Origin: Bacillota bacterium
Lineage (GTDB): Bacteria > Bacillota > Clostridia > Lachnospirales > Lachnospiraceae
Assembly (NCBI GenBank): GCA_023391695.1
Contig: JAEWAK010000027.1
Coordinates: 124,001-188,000 of the forward strand
DNA length: 64,000 nt
Direction of reading: 5' to 3'
Shown here: positions 17,741-24,659 of the stretch, piece by piece
How positions within the stretch are numbered: position 1 is the stretch's first letter
Layout: each line of letters opens with the position of its first letter
The notes under the pieces: generated by a model
What the model was told of the DNA's origin: nothing
The model's input: only the letters and a program-made list of their open reading frames with translations
Database searches by the model: none
Translations under genes and position numbers: made by a program

Positions 17741-17845
17741 TTTAGGGACAAATTAATATACACCGCATATAATAGTCAAAGCAAATAAACGGCTTCTGCT
17801 GCTATGATGCATGTTTATGACTCGCCAGAGAATATTGTCCCTGAA
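17741..17845 (+). other. Candidate structured RNA in the 17633-18069 gap
   Basis: The outer arms AGGGACAA (17744-17751) and TTGTCCCT (17835-17842) close about 100 nt. Inside, ATAAAC (17785-17790) pairs with GTTTAT (17813-17818). The sequence is richer in GC than the flanks and is followed by a conserved-looking GC-rich stretch to about 17882. No ORF fits it. It lies upstream of a very small membrane protein. It matches no RNA family that I recognise. Confidence 0.3.
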
Positions 17846-18069
17846 GTGGTCCGTACATCATACGCCCGAGCCAGCCAGGTCATTTGTAATTTCATACTTT
17901 GTAATTTTGTAATATTCCACGGATTTTTCAAAATAATTATATTTTCAGAAAAATAGTTTACCTGAATTTTACCTACATTTAACAGAACCTTACTTGTTGC
18001 CAGATACGATCAATGCTATGCTTTTTATGTAATAAAAATTATTTTATCATAAAAAAGGAGTTGAGGATT

Positions 18070-18201
18070 ATGACCATACTCTATTTGGTGTTTCTTGCAT
18101 TATTAATCGTATTCATCGGTTGTTCCTGGCGTATACATGCTAAAAGGACTGGAAACTGGCATGTTGATTCCTACCGGTGGTTTGTCAAACTCCTGAAATA
18201 A
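18070..18201 (+). CDS. Very small membrane protein, unknown function
   Basis: This 43-residue product starts at ATG 18070, chosen because AAGGAG lies at 18055-18060. It has one hydrophobic helix (ILYLVFLALLIVFIGCSW) followed by a basic/aromatic tail (RIHAKRTGNWHVDSYRWF). Single-span small proteins of this kind are often regulators of larger membrane proteins, but nothing here names a partner. A strong terminator follows. Confidence 0.6.
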   Translation: MTILYLVFLALLIVFIGCSWRIHAKRTGNWHVDSYRWFVKLLK

Positions 18202-18236
18202 TATTGTGAATTTAAAAATGAAATTAATAATAATAA

Positions 18237-18295
18237 AGGATGCTGGTGATAGGTTCCCATTTATGCGGAAAGCAAATTATCAGCATCCTCTCTTT
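18237..18295. terminator. Bidirectional terminator between convergent genes
   Basis: AGGATGCTGGTGATA (18237-18251) pairs with TATCAGCATCCT (18278-18289), one bulge, then CTCTTTT. The right arm overlaps the last codons of the minus-strand YczE-like gene. Confidence 0.75.
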
Positions 18296-18915
18296 TCAGC
18301 CAAAGGCTTTTTTCCCAGTAAAATTGGTTCTGCAACATATTCCTTAAACCATTGAATCACCGGTCCCATAAAAAATGCAGTAAGTATGGTGCCAATTCCC
18401 AGGGTAGCGTTAAAAATTAAACCGATAATGACACAAACCACATCCGTTCCGATTCTGCAGATGCGGAAAGAAACAGGTGTTTTCTTTGCAAGTATCAGTG
18501 CAACGGCATCGTAAGCCGAAACCCCTAAATCAGCAGTAAAATATAAAGATGCCCCAAAGCACAATAAAACCAATCCGGTTAGCAACAATATAAACCGTAC
18601 CCAAAGCGGCTCATCACGAAAACATACGGCCAGCAGATTCATGGTCAGTTGTCCCATCAAACCTACTCCAAACAAATTAAAAATGGTGGCAATTCCTATG
18701 TAATGCCGGTCAACCAAAAATACAAATAATAAAAACACGCCTGTTACTGCCGGATATATCCTTCCGTATGTAAACCCAAACAAATTACCGGTGCCTGTTA
18801 CAAATACGGTAAACGGATCCGCACCCAGTACAGCCGTGTTAAAAATTCCTACGCAAATACCGCTGATGGCAACTCCAAGCAAAGCCATCCATATTCTTTT
18901 AAATTTCTTTTGCAT
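18280..18915 (-). CDS. YczE/YitT-family membrane protein
   Basis: This 211-residue integral membrane protein has about five hydrophobic helices and no large soluble domain. The pattern near the start (GVAISGICVGIFNTAVLGADPF) and the repeated version later (GASLYFTADLGVSAYDAV) is the internal duplication of the YczE/YitT family. Function is unclear; in Bacillus YczE affects peptide antibiotic production. The start at 18915 follows AGGAGCGATA directly; an upstream in-frame ATG at 18960 has no ribosome site. It may follow the EamA gene, 180 bp away on the same strand. Confidence 0.8.
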   Translation of the reverse strand: MQKKFKRIWMALLGVAISGICVGIFNTAVLGADPFTVFVTGTGNLFGFTYGRIYPAVTGVFLLFVFLVDRHYIGIATIFNLFGVGLMGQLTMNLLAVCFRDEPLWVRFILLLTGLVLLCFGASLYFTADLGVSAYDAVALILAKKTPVSFRICRIGTDVVCVIIGLIFNATLGIGTILTAFFMGPVIQWFKEYVAEPILLGKKPLAEKRGC

Positions 18916-19097
18916 TATCGCTCCTAAGTTACGGCCTGCCGCAGTTAGCCTGTTAGCCATTTTGATCTGTCTTTTCGTAAAACTTCAATCCGTTTTCCTT
19001 AAAACTTACTAATCGAAATCCTTTGCCATTATACAACGAATCATTGCAAAACACTATTGTAATAATACATAAATTTTTATTAATTACGGGAAAAATT

Positions 19098-19979
19098 TTA
19101 ATTATTTTTCTGATCGGATGAAGCAAAATAAGCTCCTGCAATCATGATGGTTAATGCTGCCACAAAAGATAAGGAAGGGATTTCCTTAAATATGAGGAAG
19201 GAAAAGAAGACACCGACAAAGGGCGCTACTGCATAATAAGCACTTGTTTTAGCAGCTCCCAGTTCACGCTGGGCATAGACATAGAAAAATATACTTAATC
19301 CATAGGAAATAAAACCCAAAAGCAAAGCACAGGCCATATAAAAAATACCGGCCGAATGTTCTCCGGCAAACCCCGCGATCATCAGGGAACCGAATCCGGA
19401 TCCAAAACCTTTTATCACTACGATTTGAAGGGGATCTTTTTGGGAAAGCATTCTGGTACAGTTATTTTCAAACCCCCAGCATACACAGGCCAAAAGAACA
19501 AAAAGGGAACCCAGCGAAAGTGAAAAACTGCTTATATTTTCAAAAGACAGAATAATACTGGATAACGTTATAAGCATAATTCCAAACCAAAGCTTTTTAC
19601 TGATTGTTTCTTTGAATAAAAGCAAGGCGATCAGGGCCGTTGCCACAATTTCAAAATTATTGAGCAGGGAGGCATTGGCAGAGGTTGTCATGGTCAGACC
19701 CACATTTAAGAATATGGGCGCCGCAATATCCAGGACGATCATACCAACGATATAAGAAAATTCTTTTTGGGATAATTTTTGTTCTTTGGGACTTTTACTT
19801 AATTTATCTCTGACTGCTCCCATAAGACTCATTCCGGTTCCTGCACCCAGATATAATAAGGCAGCCATAATGGCAGGCGGTATGTATTGTAAAAGTATTT
19901 TGGAAAACGGAGAACCGGCAGCATATAAAACTGCCGCTAAGATCGCCCATAAAACAGATAACTTATAATTATTTTTCAT
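19098..19979 (-). CDS. EamA-family (DMT superfamily) transporter
   Basis: This 293-residue protein has about ten membrane helices in two repeats of the EamA fold. The halves start near KLSVLWAILAAVLYAAGSPF and SLSLGSLFVLLACVCWGFEN. Proteins of this family export or exchange small metabolites such as amino acids or metal-bound compounds, and the substrate is not predictable here. GGAG lies 8 bp before the ATG. Its promoter overlaps a 41-nt palindrome (19996-20036), so it is very likely under a dedicated repressor that is not encoded in this window. Confidence 0.88.
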   Translation of the reverse strand: MKNNYKLSVLWAILAAVLYAAGSPFSKILLQYIPPAIMAALLYLGAGTGMSLMGAVRDKLSKSPKEQKLSQKEFSYIVGMIVLDIAAPIFLNVGLTMTTSANASLLNNFEIVATALIALLLFKETISKKLWFGIMLITLSSIILSFENISSFSLSLGSLFVLLACVCWGFENNCTRMLSQKDPLQIVVIKGFGSGFGSLMIAGFAGEHSAGIFYMACALLLGFISYGLSIFFYVYAQRELGAAKTSAYYAVAPFVGVFFSFLIFKEIPSLSFVAALTIMIAGAYFASSDQKNN

Positions 19980-19995
19980 TTGAGCTTCTCCAATT

Positions 19996-20036
19996 TATAT
20001 TTTATATATCCCCCCTAGGGGGATATATAAAATATA
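19996..20036 (-). promoter_or_regulatory. Palindromic operator over the EamA gene promoter
   Basis: The 19-bp perfect arms TATATTTTATATATCCCCC and the complement lie around CTA. The centre is a C-tract facing a G-tract, flanked by A/T. This layout resembles operators of the CsoR/RcnR/FrmR/CstR repressor family (copper, nickel, formaldehyde or persulfide sensors). The arm nearest the promoter contains the -10 box. Operator function is inferred from position; the regulator's identity is a guess from the layout. Confidence 0.65.
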
Positions 20037-20059
20037 ACATAGATATCTTTGTTTGTAAA
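20031..20059 (-). promoter_or_regulatory. Predicted sigma-A promoter of the EamA gene
   Basis: On the minus strand TTTACA (20059-20054), 17 nt, then TATATT (20036-20031). The -10 box is the first six bases of the palindrome. Confidence 0.65.
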
Positions 20060-20074
20060 TAGAGAATAGAGAAA

Positions 20075-20097
20075 AGCGTATGCTTTTGACATACGCT
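20075..20097 (-). terminator. Terminator of the glycerol-3-phosphate operon
   Basis: AGCGTATG/CATACGCT arms with a 7-nt loop. On the minus strand the stem is followed by TTTTCTC. It lies 44 bp after the DUF1667 stop. Confidence 0.7.
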
Positions 20098-20140
20098 CCC
20101 GCAATTTAATTCTTAGGCTTCATCCAGATATCTCATATTC

Positions 20141-20551
20141 TTACTGTTGCGGAATACCGCATCCGATTTGAGGCCTGGAAGTTAACATATTTTTTTTTAC
20201 GTTCTTCGTTGCTACAATATTGACATTGGTACCGGCCGCATTTTCGATTATGACTTCTCCTAAGTATACCGGAGCTATTACGGTACAGGACCTGATTGCT
20301 TCCATACATTCTTTGATTTTATCTTTTGGAATATCTTCCTTTGTCTTAACCGGCACTCTATTCTCCATGCCGTTTAATACTTTAACGGTGGAAGTCACAA
20401 TCCTGGTCGGATTGGTTATTTCCTTTTTGGCGTATATTTCCCCTCTTTTGCAGGTATTTCCACTGATATTTTTGATTATCCCGTCCTCTGCTTCCACATG
20501 TACCATACAGCCTAACGGGCAGGTGATACAGATTAAATCTCTCTTATCCAT
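20141..20551 (-). CDS. DUF1667 protein, third gene of the glp operon
   Basis: This 136-residue protein has the DUF1667 cysteine pattern: CITCPLGC near the N-terminus and GNTCKRGEIYA about 25 residues on, likely a metal or Fe-S site. In Clostridia it is consistently the third gene after a GlpA-type and a GlpB-type oxidoreductase, so it probably plays the electron-transfer role that GlpC has in E. coli. That role is inferred from gene order. The start at 20551 follows GGAGGAAAAGG; an earlier in-frame ATG has no site. A short tail after VKKN (about 15 residues) seems longer than usual for the family. Confidence 0.85.
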   Translation of the reverse strand: MDKRDLICITCPLGCMVHVEAEDGIIKNISGNTCKRGEIYAKKEITNPTRIVTSTVKVLNGMENRVPVKTKEDIPKDKIKECMEAIRSCTVIAPVYLGEVIIENAAGTNVNIVATKNVKKNMLTSRPQIGCGIPQQ

Positions 20552-20587
20552 CCTTTTCCTCCGATCTCTCAAATTGTCTCCGGGAAA

Positions 20588-20668
20588 TGAATTATCTAAT
20601 TAGTGAATTATCTTAATAAATGAATTATCTTAATAAATGAATTATCTTAATAAAAATTATCTTAATAT
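20588..20668. repeat. 17-bp tandem repeat in the glp operon
   Basis: Three exact units of TGAATTATCTTAATAAA (20604-20654) are flanked by partial units. It is AT-rich and not in a coding frame, lying between the second and third glp genes. Confidence 0.85.
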
Positions 20669-20684
20669 ATAAAGTATAAAGGGA

Positions 20685-21962
20685 CTACCGGTCTTCGATT
20701 CTTATGGTTATTTCTTTAAGACCAGGACAGTTAAGGAGATCCTGTTTTTTAATTTTAATTTCTTCCATCTCACCGGGCGCCATAATTCTTTTTTTCTGAC
20801 TGTACACATTGCGCTCATCATAATAGACACTGATACTCTTCTCCTTATAGACATTCCTCACACGGAAACGGACAGTCTGGATCTCCTCCATCCCGAACGG
20901 ATTGATAAATTGCGGAACCGTATAACGTATCCCTTCGTCCGGAAGAAGCCTGATGGTTTTGTTTTCAGCCCGGCCCTTTGCGGAACCTGCCGGATCCTTA
21001 ATATAACCTGCAGCATTTTCCCCTGCTGTTTTAGCTTCCTCCGAGACAAAGTCCACCAGGTCATGTACGTGTAATACATTACCGCAGGCAAATACTCCGG
21101 AAATACTTGTTTCCAGCCGTTCATTTACGACCGGTCCTGAGGTAACCGGATCCATAAGAATCCCCATGGAGTTTGAAAGTTCATTTTCCGGTATTAATCC
21201 TACGGATAACAGCAGGGTATCGCAGGGTATATATTCTTCCGTTCCCGGAATAGGCTTTAAATGTTCATCTACCCGTGCCAGTTTAACCCCTTCAACCCGC
21301 TCCTTCCCGTCTATATCAACAACCGTATGGCTCAATTTTAAAGGTATATTATAGTCCTCCAGGCACTGTACAATATTCCGCTTTAAACCGCCGGAATAAG
21401 GCAGTAATTCGGCAACCATTTTAACGGTGGCTCCTTCCAGGGTCATTCTCCGTGCCATAATTAAACCGATATCCCCGGACCCTAAGATAACCACTTCCTT
21501 CCCGGGCATTAAACCATCTATATTAATCAAATGCTGTGTCGTTCCTGCGGAAAAAATCCCGGCCGGCCGGAAGCCCGGTATGTTCAGGGCACCTCTGGGT
21601 CGCTCACGGCAGCCCATAGCCAAGATAATGGATTTTGCCTGCAGGGTAAATAAACCTTCTTTCTTATTCATAGCCGTGATTTGTTTCTCCTGATTTATAT
21701 CAATTACCATTGTATTCAGTTTATATTCAATATTTAACTCGTCTGCCTTACGGATAAATCTGCCGGCATACTCGGGACCCGTCAATTCTTCCTTAAAAGT
21801 ATGAAGTCCAAACCCATTATGGATGCATTGATTTAAAATGCCGCCCAGTTCCTTATCCCTCTCCAGGATTAAAATACTGTCACAGCCTTCCTCTTTTGCG
21901 GCCAGAGCCGCAGCAAGACCTGCCGGTCCGCCGCCGATTATTATAATGTCATAACCATTCAT
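20685..21962 (-). CDS. FAD/NAD(P)-dependent oxidoreductase, GlpB-like partner of the glp operon
   Basis: This 425-residue flavoprotein has an N-terminal FAD-binding Rossmann motif (IIIIGGGPAGLAAALAA), a redox-type loop GGILNQCIHNGFG, and a central NAD-binding motif (VVILGSGDIGLIMARRM). The final G-D motif is VFACGNVLHVHDLVD. In Clostridia this family always stands between a GlpA-type dehydrogenase and DUF1667. It likely receives electrons from glycerol-3-phosphate oxidation and passes them to a cytoplasmic acceptor such as NAD. The reaction itself is inference. The last 80 residues form a separate beta-rich domain. Confidence 0.85.
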   Translation of the reverse strand: MNGYDIIIIGGGPAGLAAALAAKEEGCDSILILERDKELGGILNQCIHNGFGLHTFKEELTGPEYAGRFIRKADELNIEYKLNTMVIDINQEKQITAMNKKEGLFTLQAKSIILAMGCRERPRGALNIPGFRPAGIFSAGTTQHLINIDGLMPGKEVVILGSGDIGLIMARRMTLEGATVKMVAELLPYSGGLKRNIVQCLEDYNIPLKLSHTVVDIDGKERVEGVKLARVDEHLKPIPGTEEYIPCDTLLLSVGLIPENELSNSMGILMDPVTSGPVVNERLETSISGVFACGNVLHVHDLVDFVSEEAKTAGENAAGYIKDPAGSAKGRAENKTIRLLPDEGIRYTVPQFINPFGMEEIQTVRFRVRNVYKEKSISVYYDERNVYSQKKRIMAPGEMEEIKIKKQDLLNCPGLKEITIRIEDR

Positions 21963-22134
21963 ATTTTACACCCATTGCATATCGCAGGCAGGCCTGCGAT
22001 ACTGCCACAATATAAAAATGTGAAAGAATCACGCTGTGGCAACCTTTCTTTTTAAAATTTTCTTTCACTCTTACCTCGCATTCCTCCGCCAAAGGCAGTA
22101 TAAAACCGGATGGAAGAAGCCGATCTCCGAATTC

Positions 22135-23565
22135 TCAAATAATAAGGGAAGAAGCCCCTCCAGATTTCGTAATCTCCTTCACATCCACTTTTAGTTCCCT
22201 TGCCAGAACAGCCATTGTCTTTGGCAGGCAGAAACCGGCCTGACACCTTCCGGAACCGGCCCTGGTCCTTCTTTTTACCCCATCCAGGGTCTTAGCACCG
22301 AGGGGCCGATGGATTGCTTCCATAATTTCGCCTTCCGTCACTGTTTCACAACGGCAGATCACATTGGCATAAGCCGGATTGCTTTTAATAAGCTCTTCCC
22401 GTTCCTGAAGCGTCAGGGAAGCTATGTTTGGTATCCCTTTTCTTTTACTGATAAAATTACTTTTCTTTTCGGCCGGCAGGATATTTAAAACCAGTCCGGC
22501 CCCATAGATTCCAATTGCCGGAGCTGAGGTCAGACCTGGTGATTCTATTCCGACCATATCAATAAAGCCGGGTGCGTCTTCCACTTCTTCAATAATAAAA
22601 TCGTCCCGGTCATCATGGGCACGCAGTCCTGCAAAAGAGGTGATTATCTTATTAACCGGCAGATTATCCACGCTCTGTCCCGCTTTTTTTATAATACCTT
22701 CCAGGGCATCCGCAGTGGTATTTACCAGTTCCTTATCAGGAATATCGGCTGCAGTGGGCCCTATTAACAGGTTTCCGTGGACCGTGGGTGCAACCAGTAC
22801 ACCTTTGCCAAACTGATTCGGCAGTTGAAACAGGGTTTTGTCAACAAAATTACCGGCGGTTTTATCAAGCAGGCAGTATTCACCCTTTCTTGCAACAATA
22901 TTGATCTTATGATTACTGACCATGTTATGAAATTTATCAGCATATACCCCTGCCGCATTGATGATTATTTTAGAATCGAAATCTCCTTTATTTGTCTTTA
23001 CCCGGTAACGGTAATTATTTTCTTCGCCCACTCTTTTTTCAATTTTGTTCACTTCCGTATTGAAAGCAAATTCCACTCCGTTAGTACAGGCATTTTCCGC
23101 CAGGGCAATGGTTAGATTAAAGGGACAGACAATGCCGCCGGTGGGGGCATATAAGGCTGCAATAACCTTATCTGAGATATGGGGTTCCATCCTTCTTACC
23201 TCCTCCCTATTCAGGATTTTAAGACCGGATACTCCGTTTTTTATACCGTTCTGCAACAGGTGTTCAAGTTGTTTCCTGCCTTCCTCATGAAAGCATAACA
23301 CCAGGGAGCCGTTTTGCCGGAATGAAAAATCAAGCTCTTTTGATAACTCATCCATTAACCGGTTGCCTTCCACATTGAACTTGGCTTTTAAACTGCCGGT
23401 TTTCGCATCATAACCTGCATGAACGATTCCGCTGTTTGCCTTTGATGTTCCTTCGCCTACATCACTGTTTTTTTCCAATACCGTCACCTTCAGCCGGTAT
23501 CTGGATAATTCTCTGGCCACGGCACAGCCGGTTACCCCTGCGCCTATTATAATCACATCCTGCAT
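22135..23565 (-). CDS. Glycerol-3-phosphate dehydrogenase, GlpA-like, with BFD-type [2Fe-2S] domain
   Basis: This 476-residue enzyme oxidises glycerol-3-phosphate to dihydroxyacetone phosphate. A DAO-type FAD domain starts with VIIIGAGVTGCAVARELS and contains SGIVHAGYDAKTGSLKA. The C-terminal BFD-like [2Fe-2S] domain has Cys404, Cys406, Cys441 and Cys446 (VICRCETVT and GRCQAGFC). This is the E. coli GlpA layout. The start at 23565 follows AGGAGG by 10 nt; a longer frame to 23646 would run through the leader terminator. The gene lies directly behind that attenuator, so expression should need the antiterminator GlpP. About 170 bp with short hairpins (for example 21981-21998) separate it from the next gene. 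Confidence 0.9.
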   Translation of the reverse strand: MQDVIIIGAGVTGCAVARELSRYRLKVTVLEKNSDVGEGTSKANSGIVHAGYDAKTGSLKAKFNVEGNRLMDELSKELDFSFRQNGSLVLCFHEEGRKQLEHLLQNGIKNGVSGLKILNREEVRRMEPHISDKVIAALYAPTGGIVCPFNLTIALAENACTNGVEFAFNTEVNKIEKRVGEENNYRYRVKTNKGDFDSKIIINAAGVYADKFHNMVSNHKINIVARKGEYCLLDKTAGNFVDKTLFQLPNQFGKGVLVAPTVHGNLLIGPTAADIPDKELVNTTADALEGIIKKAGQSVDNLPVNKIITSFAGLRAHDDRDDFIIEEVEDAPGFIDMVGIESPGLTSAPAIGIYGAGLVLNILPAEKKSNFISKRKGIPNIASLTLQEREELIKSNPAYANVICRCETVTEGEIMEAIHRPLGAKTLDGVKRRTRAGSGRCQAGFCLPKTMAVLARELKVDVKEITKSGGASSLII

Positions 23566-23590
23566 GTTTTCCCATCCTCCTAAAAAAACA

Positions 23591-23639
23591 TAAAAAAAGA
23601 CAAGCAAACAAGGTCTGAACAGACTTTGTATTTTGCTTG
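23591..23639 (-). promoter_or_regulatory. Leader terminator (attenuator) of the glp operon, probable GlpP target
   Basis: On the minus strand CAAGCAAAATACAAAGTCTG pairs with CAGACCTTGTTTGCTTG (one bulge) around a 2-nt loop, followed by TCTTTTTTT. It ends about 10 bp before the ribosome site of the GlpA-like gene. A full intrinsic terminator between promoter and first gene, with glpP 480 bp upstream, fits the Bacillus glpD/glpFK scheme, in which GlpP bound to glycerol-3-phosphate permits readthrough. Confidence 0.8.
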
Positions 23640-23677
23640 ACTCCAAATCTCATGCAACGCATTATTTAATTAATTTG

Positions 23678-23706
23678 ATATTATCATATATAAAAGTAAA
23701 TTACAA
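23678..23706 (-). promoter_or_regulatory. Predicted promoter of the glp operon
   Basis: On the minus strand TTGTAA (23706-23701), a 17-nt spacer, and TAATAT (23683-23678). Initiation near 23671 would give a leader of about 105 nt containing the attenuator. Confidence 0.7.
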
Positions 23707-23733
23707 CCACTATTCTGAAAAAAAATTTAACTG

Positions 23734-23891
23734 GAGCGTGTTTAAAAAATGCTTGTGCCGGACTGGATGTTTCACTTTGTGGAAGGCAAGAAAGGAATTT
23801 GGGTACGTAGCGGAAACGGGGCTACGTTCCTCAAATTTGTTACACGGCAAAATGGAGCGTTCAAAAGTACAATTATTTTTCAAACACGCTC
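23734..23891. repeat. Long imperfect inverted repeat, MITE-like
   Basis: The ends GAGCGTGTTTAAAAAAT (23734-23750) and ATTTTTCAAACACGCTC (23875-23891) are inverted. The interior continues as an imperfect hairpin, with ACGTAGC/GCTACGT at the centre (around 23804-23827). At 158 bp with no coding frame it looks like a non-autonomous mobile or palindromic element. Two further hairpins follow (23907-23943 and 24017-24041); the second can serve as a glpP terminator. Together these fill the 23566-24046 interval with the glp promoter and leader. Confidence 0.55.
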
Positions 23892-24046
23892 TCATGTTCC
23901 CCGGGCGTTTTCTGTGGCTTTGTCTGCCTCAGTCACAGAAAACTAAAGTTTACCCCAGTGATATTATGCAGAACGAATAATATCTGTGAATAAAAGGTGG
24001 CTATGAAACCGTAAAGCGGAATAGTAACGTTAACTATTCCGTAATG

Positions 24047-24613
24047 TTACATAAACCAAATCTCAGGTTTGGTAGAAGAAATTGAGATGGCACCGGCGGA
24101 TAAAGCCGAAATCACATCTTCTTTATCCGATATGAGGCCGCCTGCAATCACAGGTATGGCTGCCATACTGCTGATTTTTTTTATTACCTTAGGCATTACC
24201 CCGGGAAGTATTTCGATAAAATCGGGTTTCACTGCTTCACTTTGCTTCTTAATATTCTCAAATGCCATAGAATCAATAACAAAAAAACGGAATACAGTAA
24301 ACAGCCCAAGTTCTTTCGCATGTTTTACCAGAGCCTGCTTGGTGGAAATAATCCCGTCTGCCTCCGTATTATTTTTAATAAAATCAATGGATATTTCCTT
24401 AGAACTAAGGCCGTTTATTAAATCGATATGGATTATTGCAATACGGCCGCTTTCCTTAATGGTTTTCACGATACCGGTTATATTCAGGATATCCCCGAAT
24501 AAAACAAATATAATTTTACTTTCTGATTCCAGGCATTTTTTCAAGCCGTTATAATCTTTTACCGCTGCAATAACAGGACATTCATCCATCATATCCATAA
24601 ATCTTTTGTTCAT
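24047..24613 (-). CDS. glpP: Glycerol-3-phosphate-responsive antiterminator
   Basis: This 188-residue protein of the GlpP family (PF04309) has a TIM-barrel-like fold. Recognisable stretches are CPVIAAVKDYNGL, FVLFGDILNI, HIDLINGLSSKEI, DGIISTKQALVKHAKE, DFIEILPGVMPKVI and PVIAGGLISDKEDV. In Bacillus GlpP binds glycerol-3-phosphate and the mRNA leader of glp genes to allow transcription through a terminator. Here such a leader terminator lies at 23591-23639, just downstream. The start at 24613 follows AGAAAGGAAAAGGA; a 12-residue longer frame has no site. It lies 46 bp after gapN and is probably cotranscribed with it. Confidence 0.93.
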   Translation of the reverse strand: MNKRFMDMMDECPVIAAVKDYNGLKKCLESESKIIFVLFGDILNITGIVKTIKESGRIAIIHIDLINGLSSKEISIDFIKNNTEADGIISTKQALVKHAKELGLFTVFRFFVIDSMAFENIKKQSEAVKPDFIEILPGVMPKVIKKISSMAAIPVIAGGLISDKEDVISALSAGAISISSTKPEIWFM

Positions 24614-24659
24614 ATTCCTTTTCCTTTCTGCCGGCCCAAAAAGAAGCAATATCTAATAT

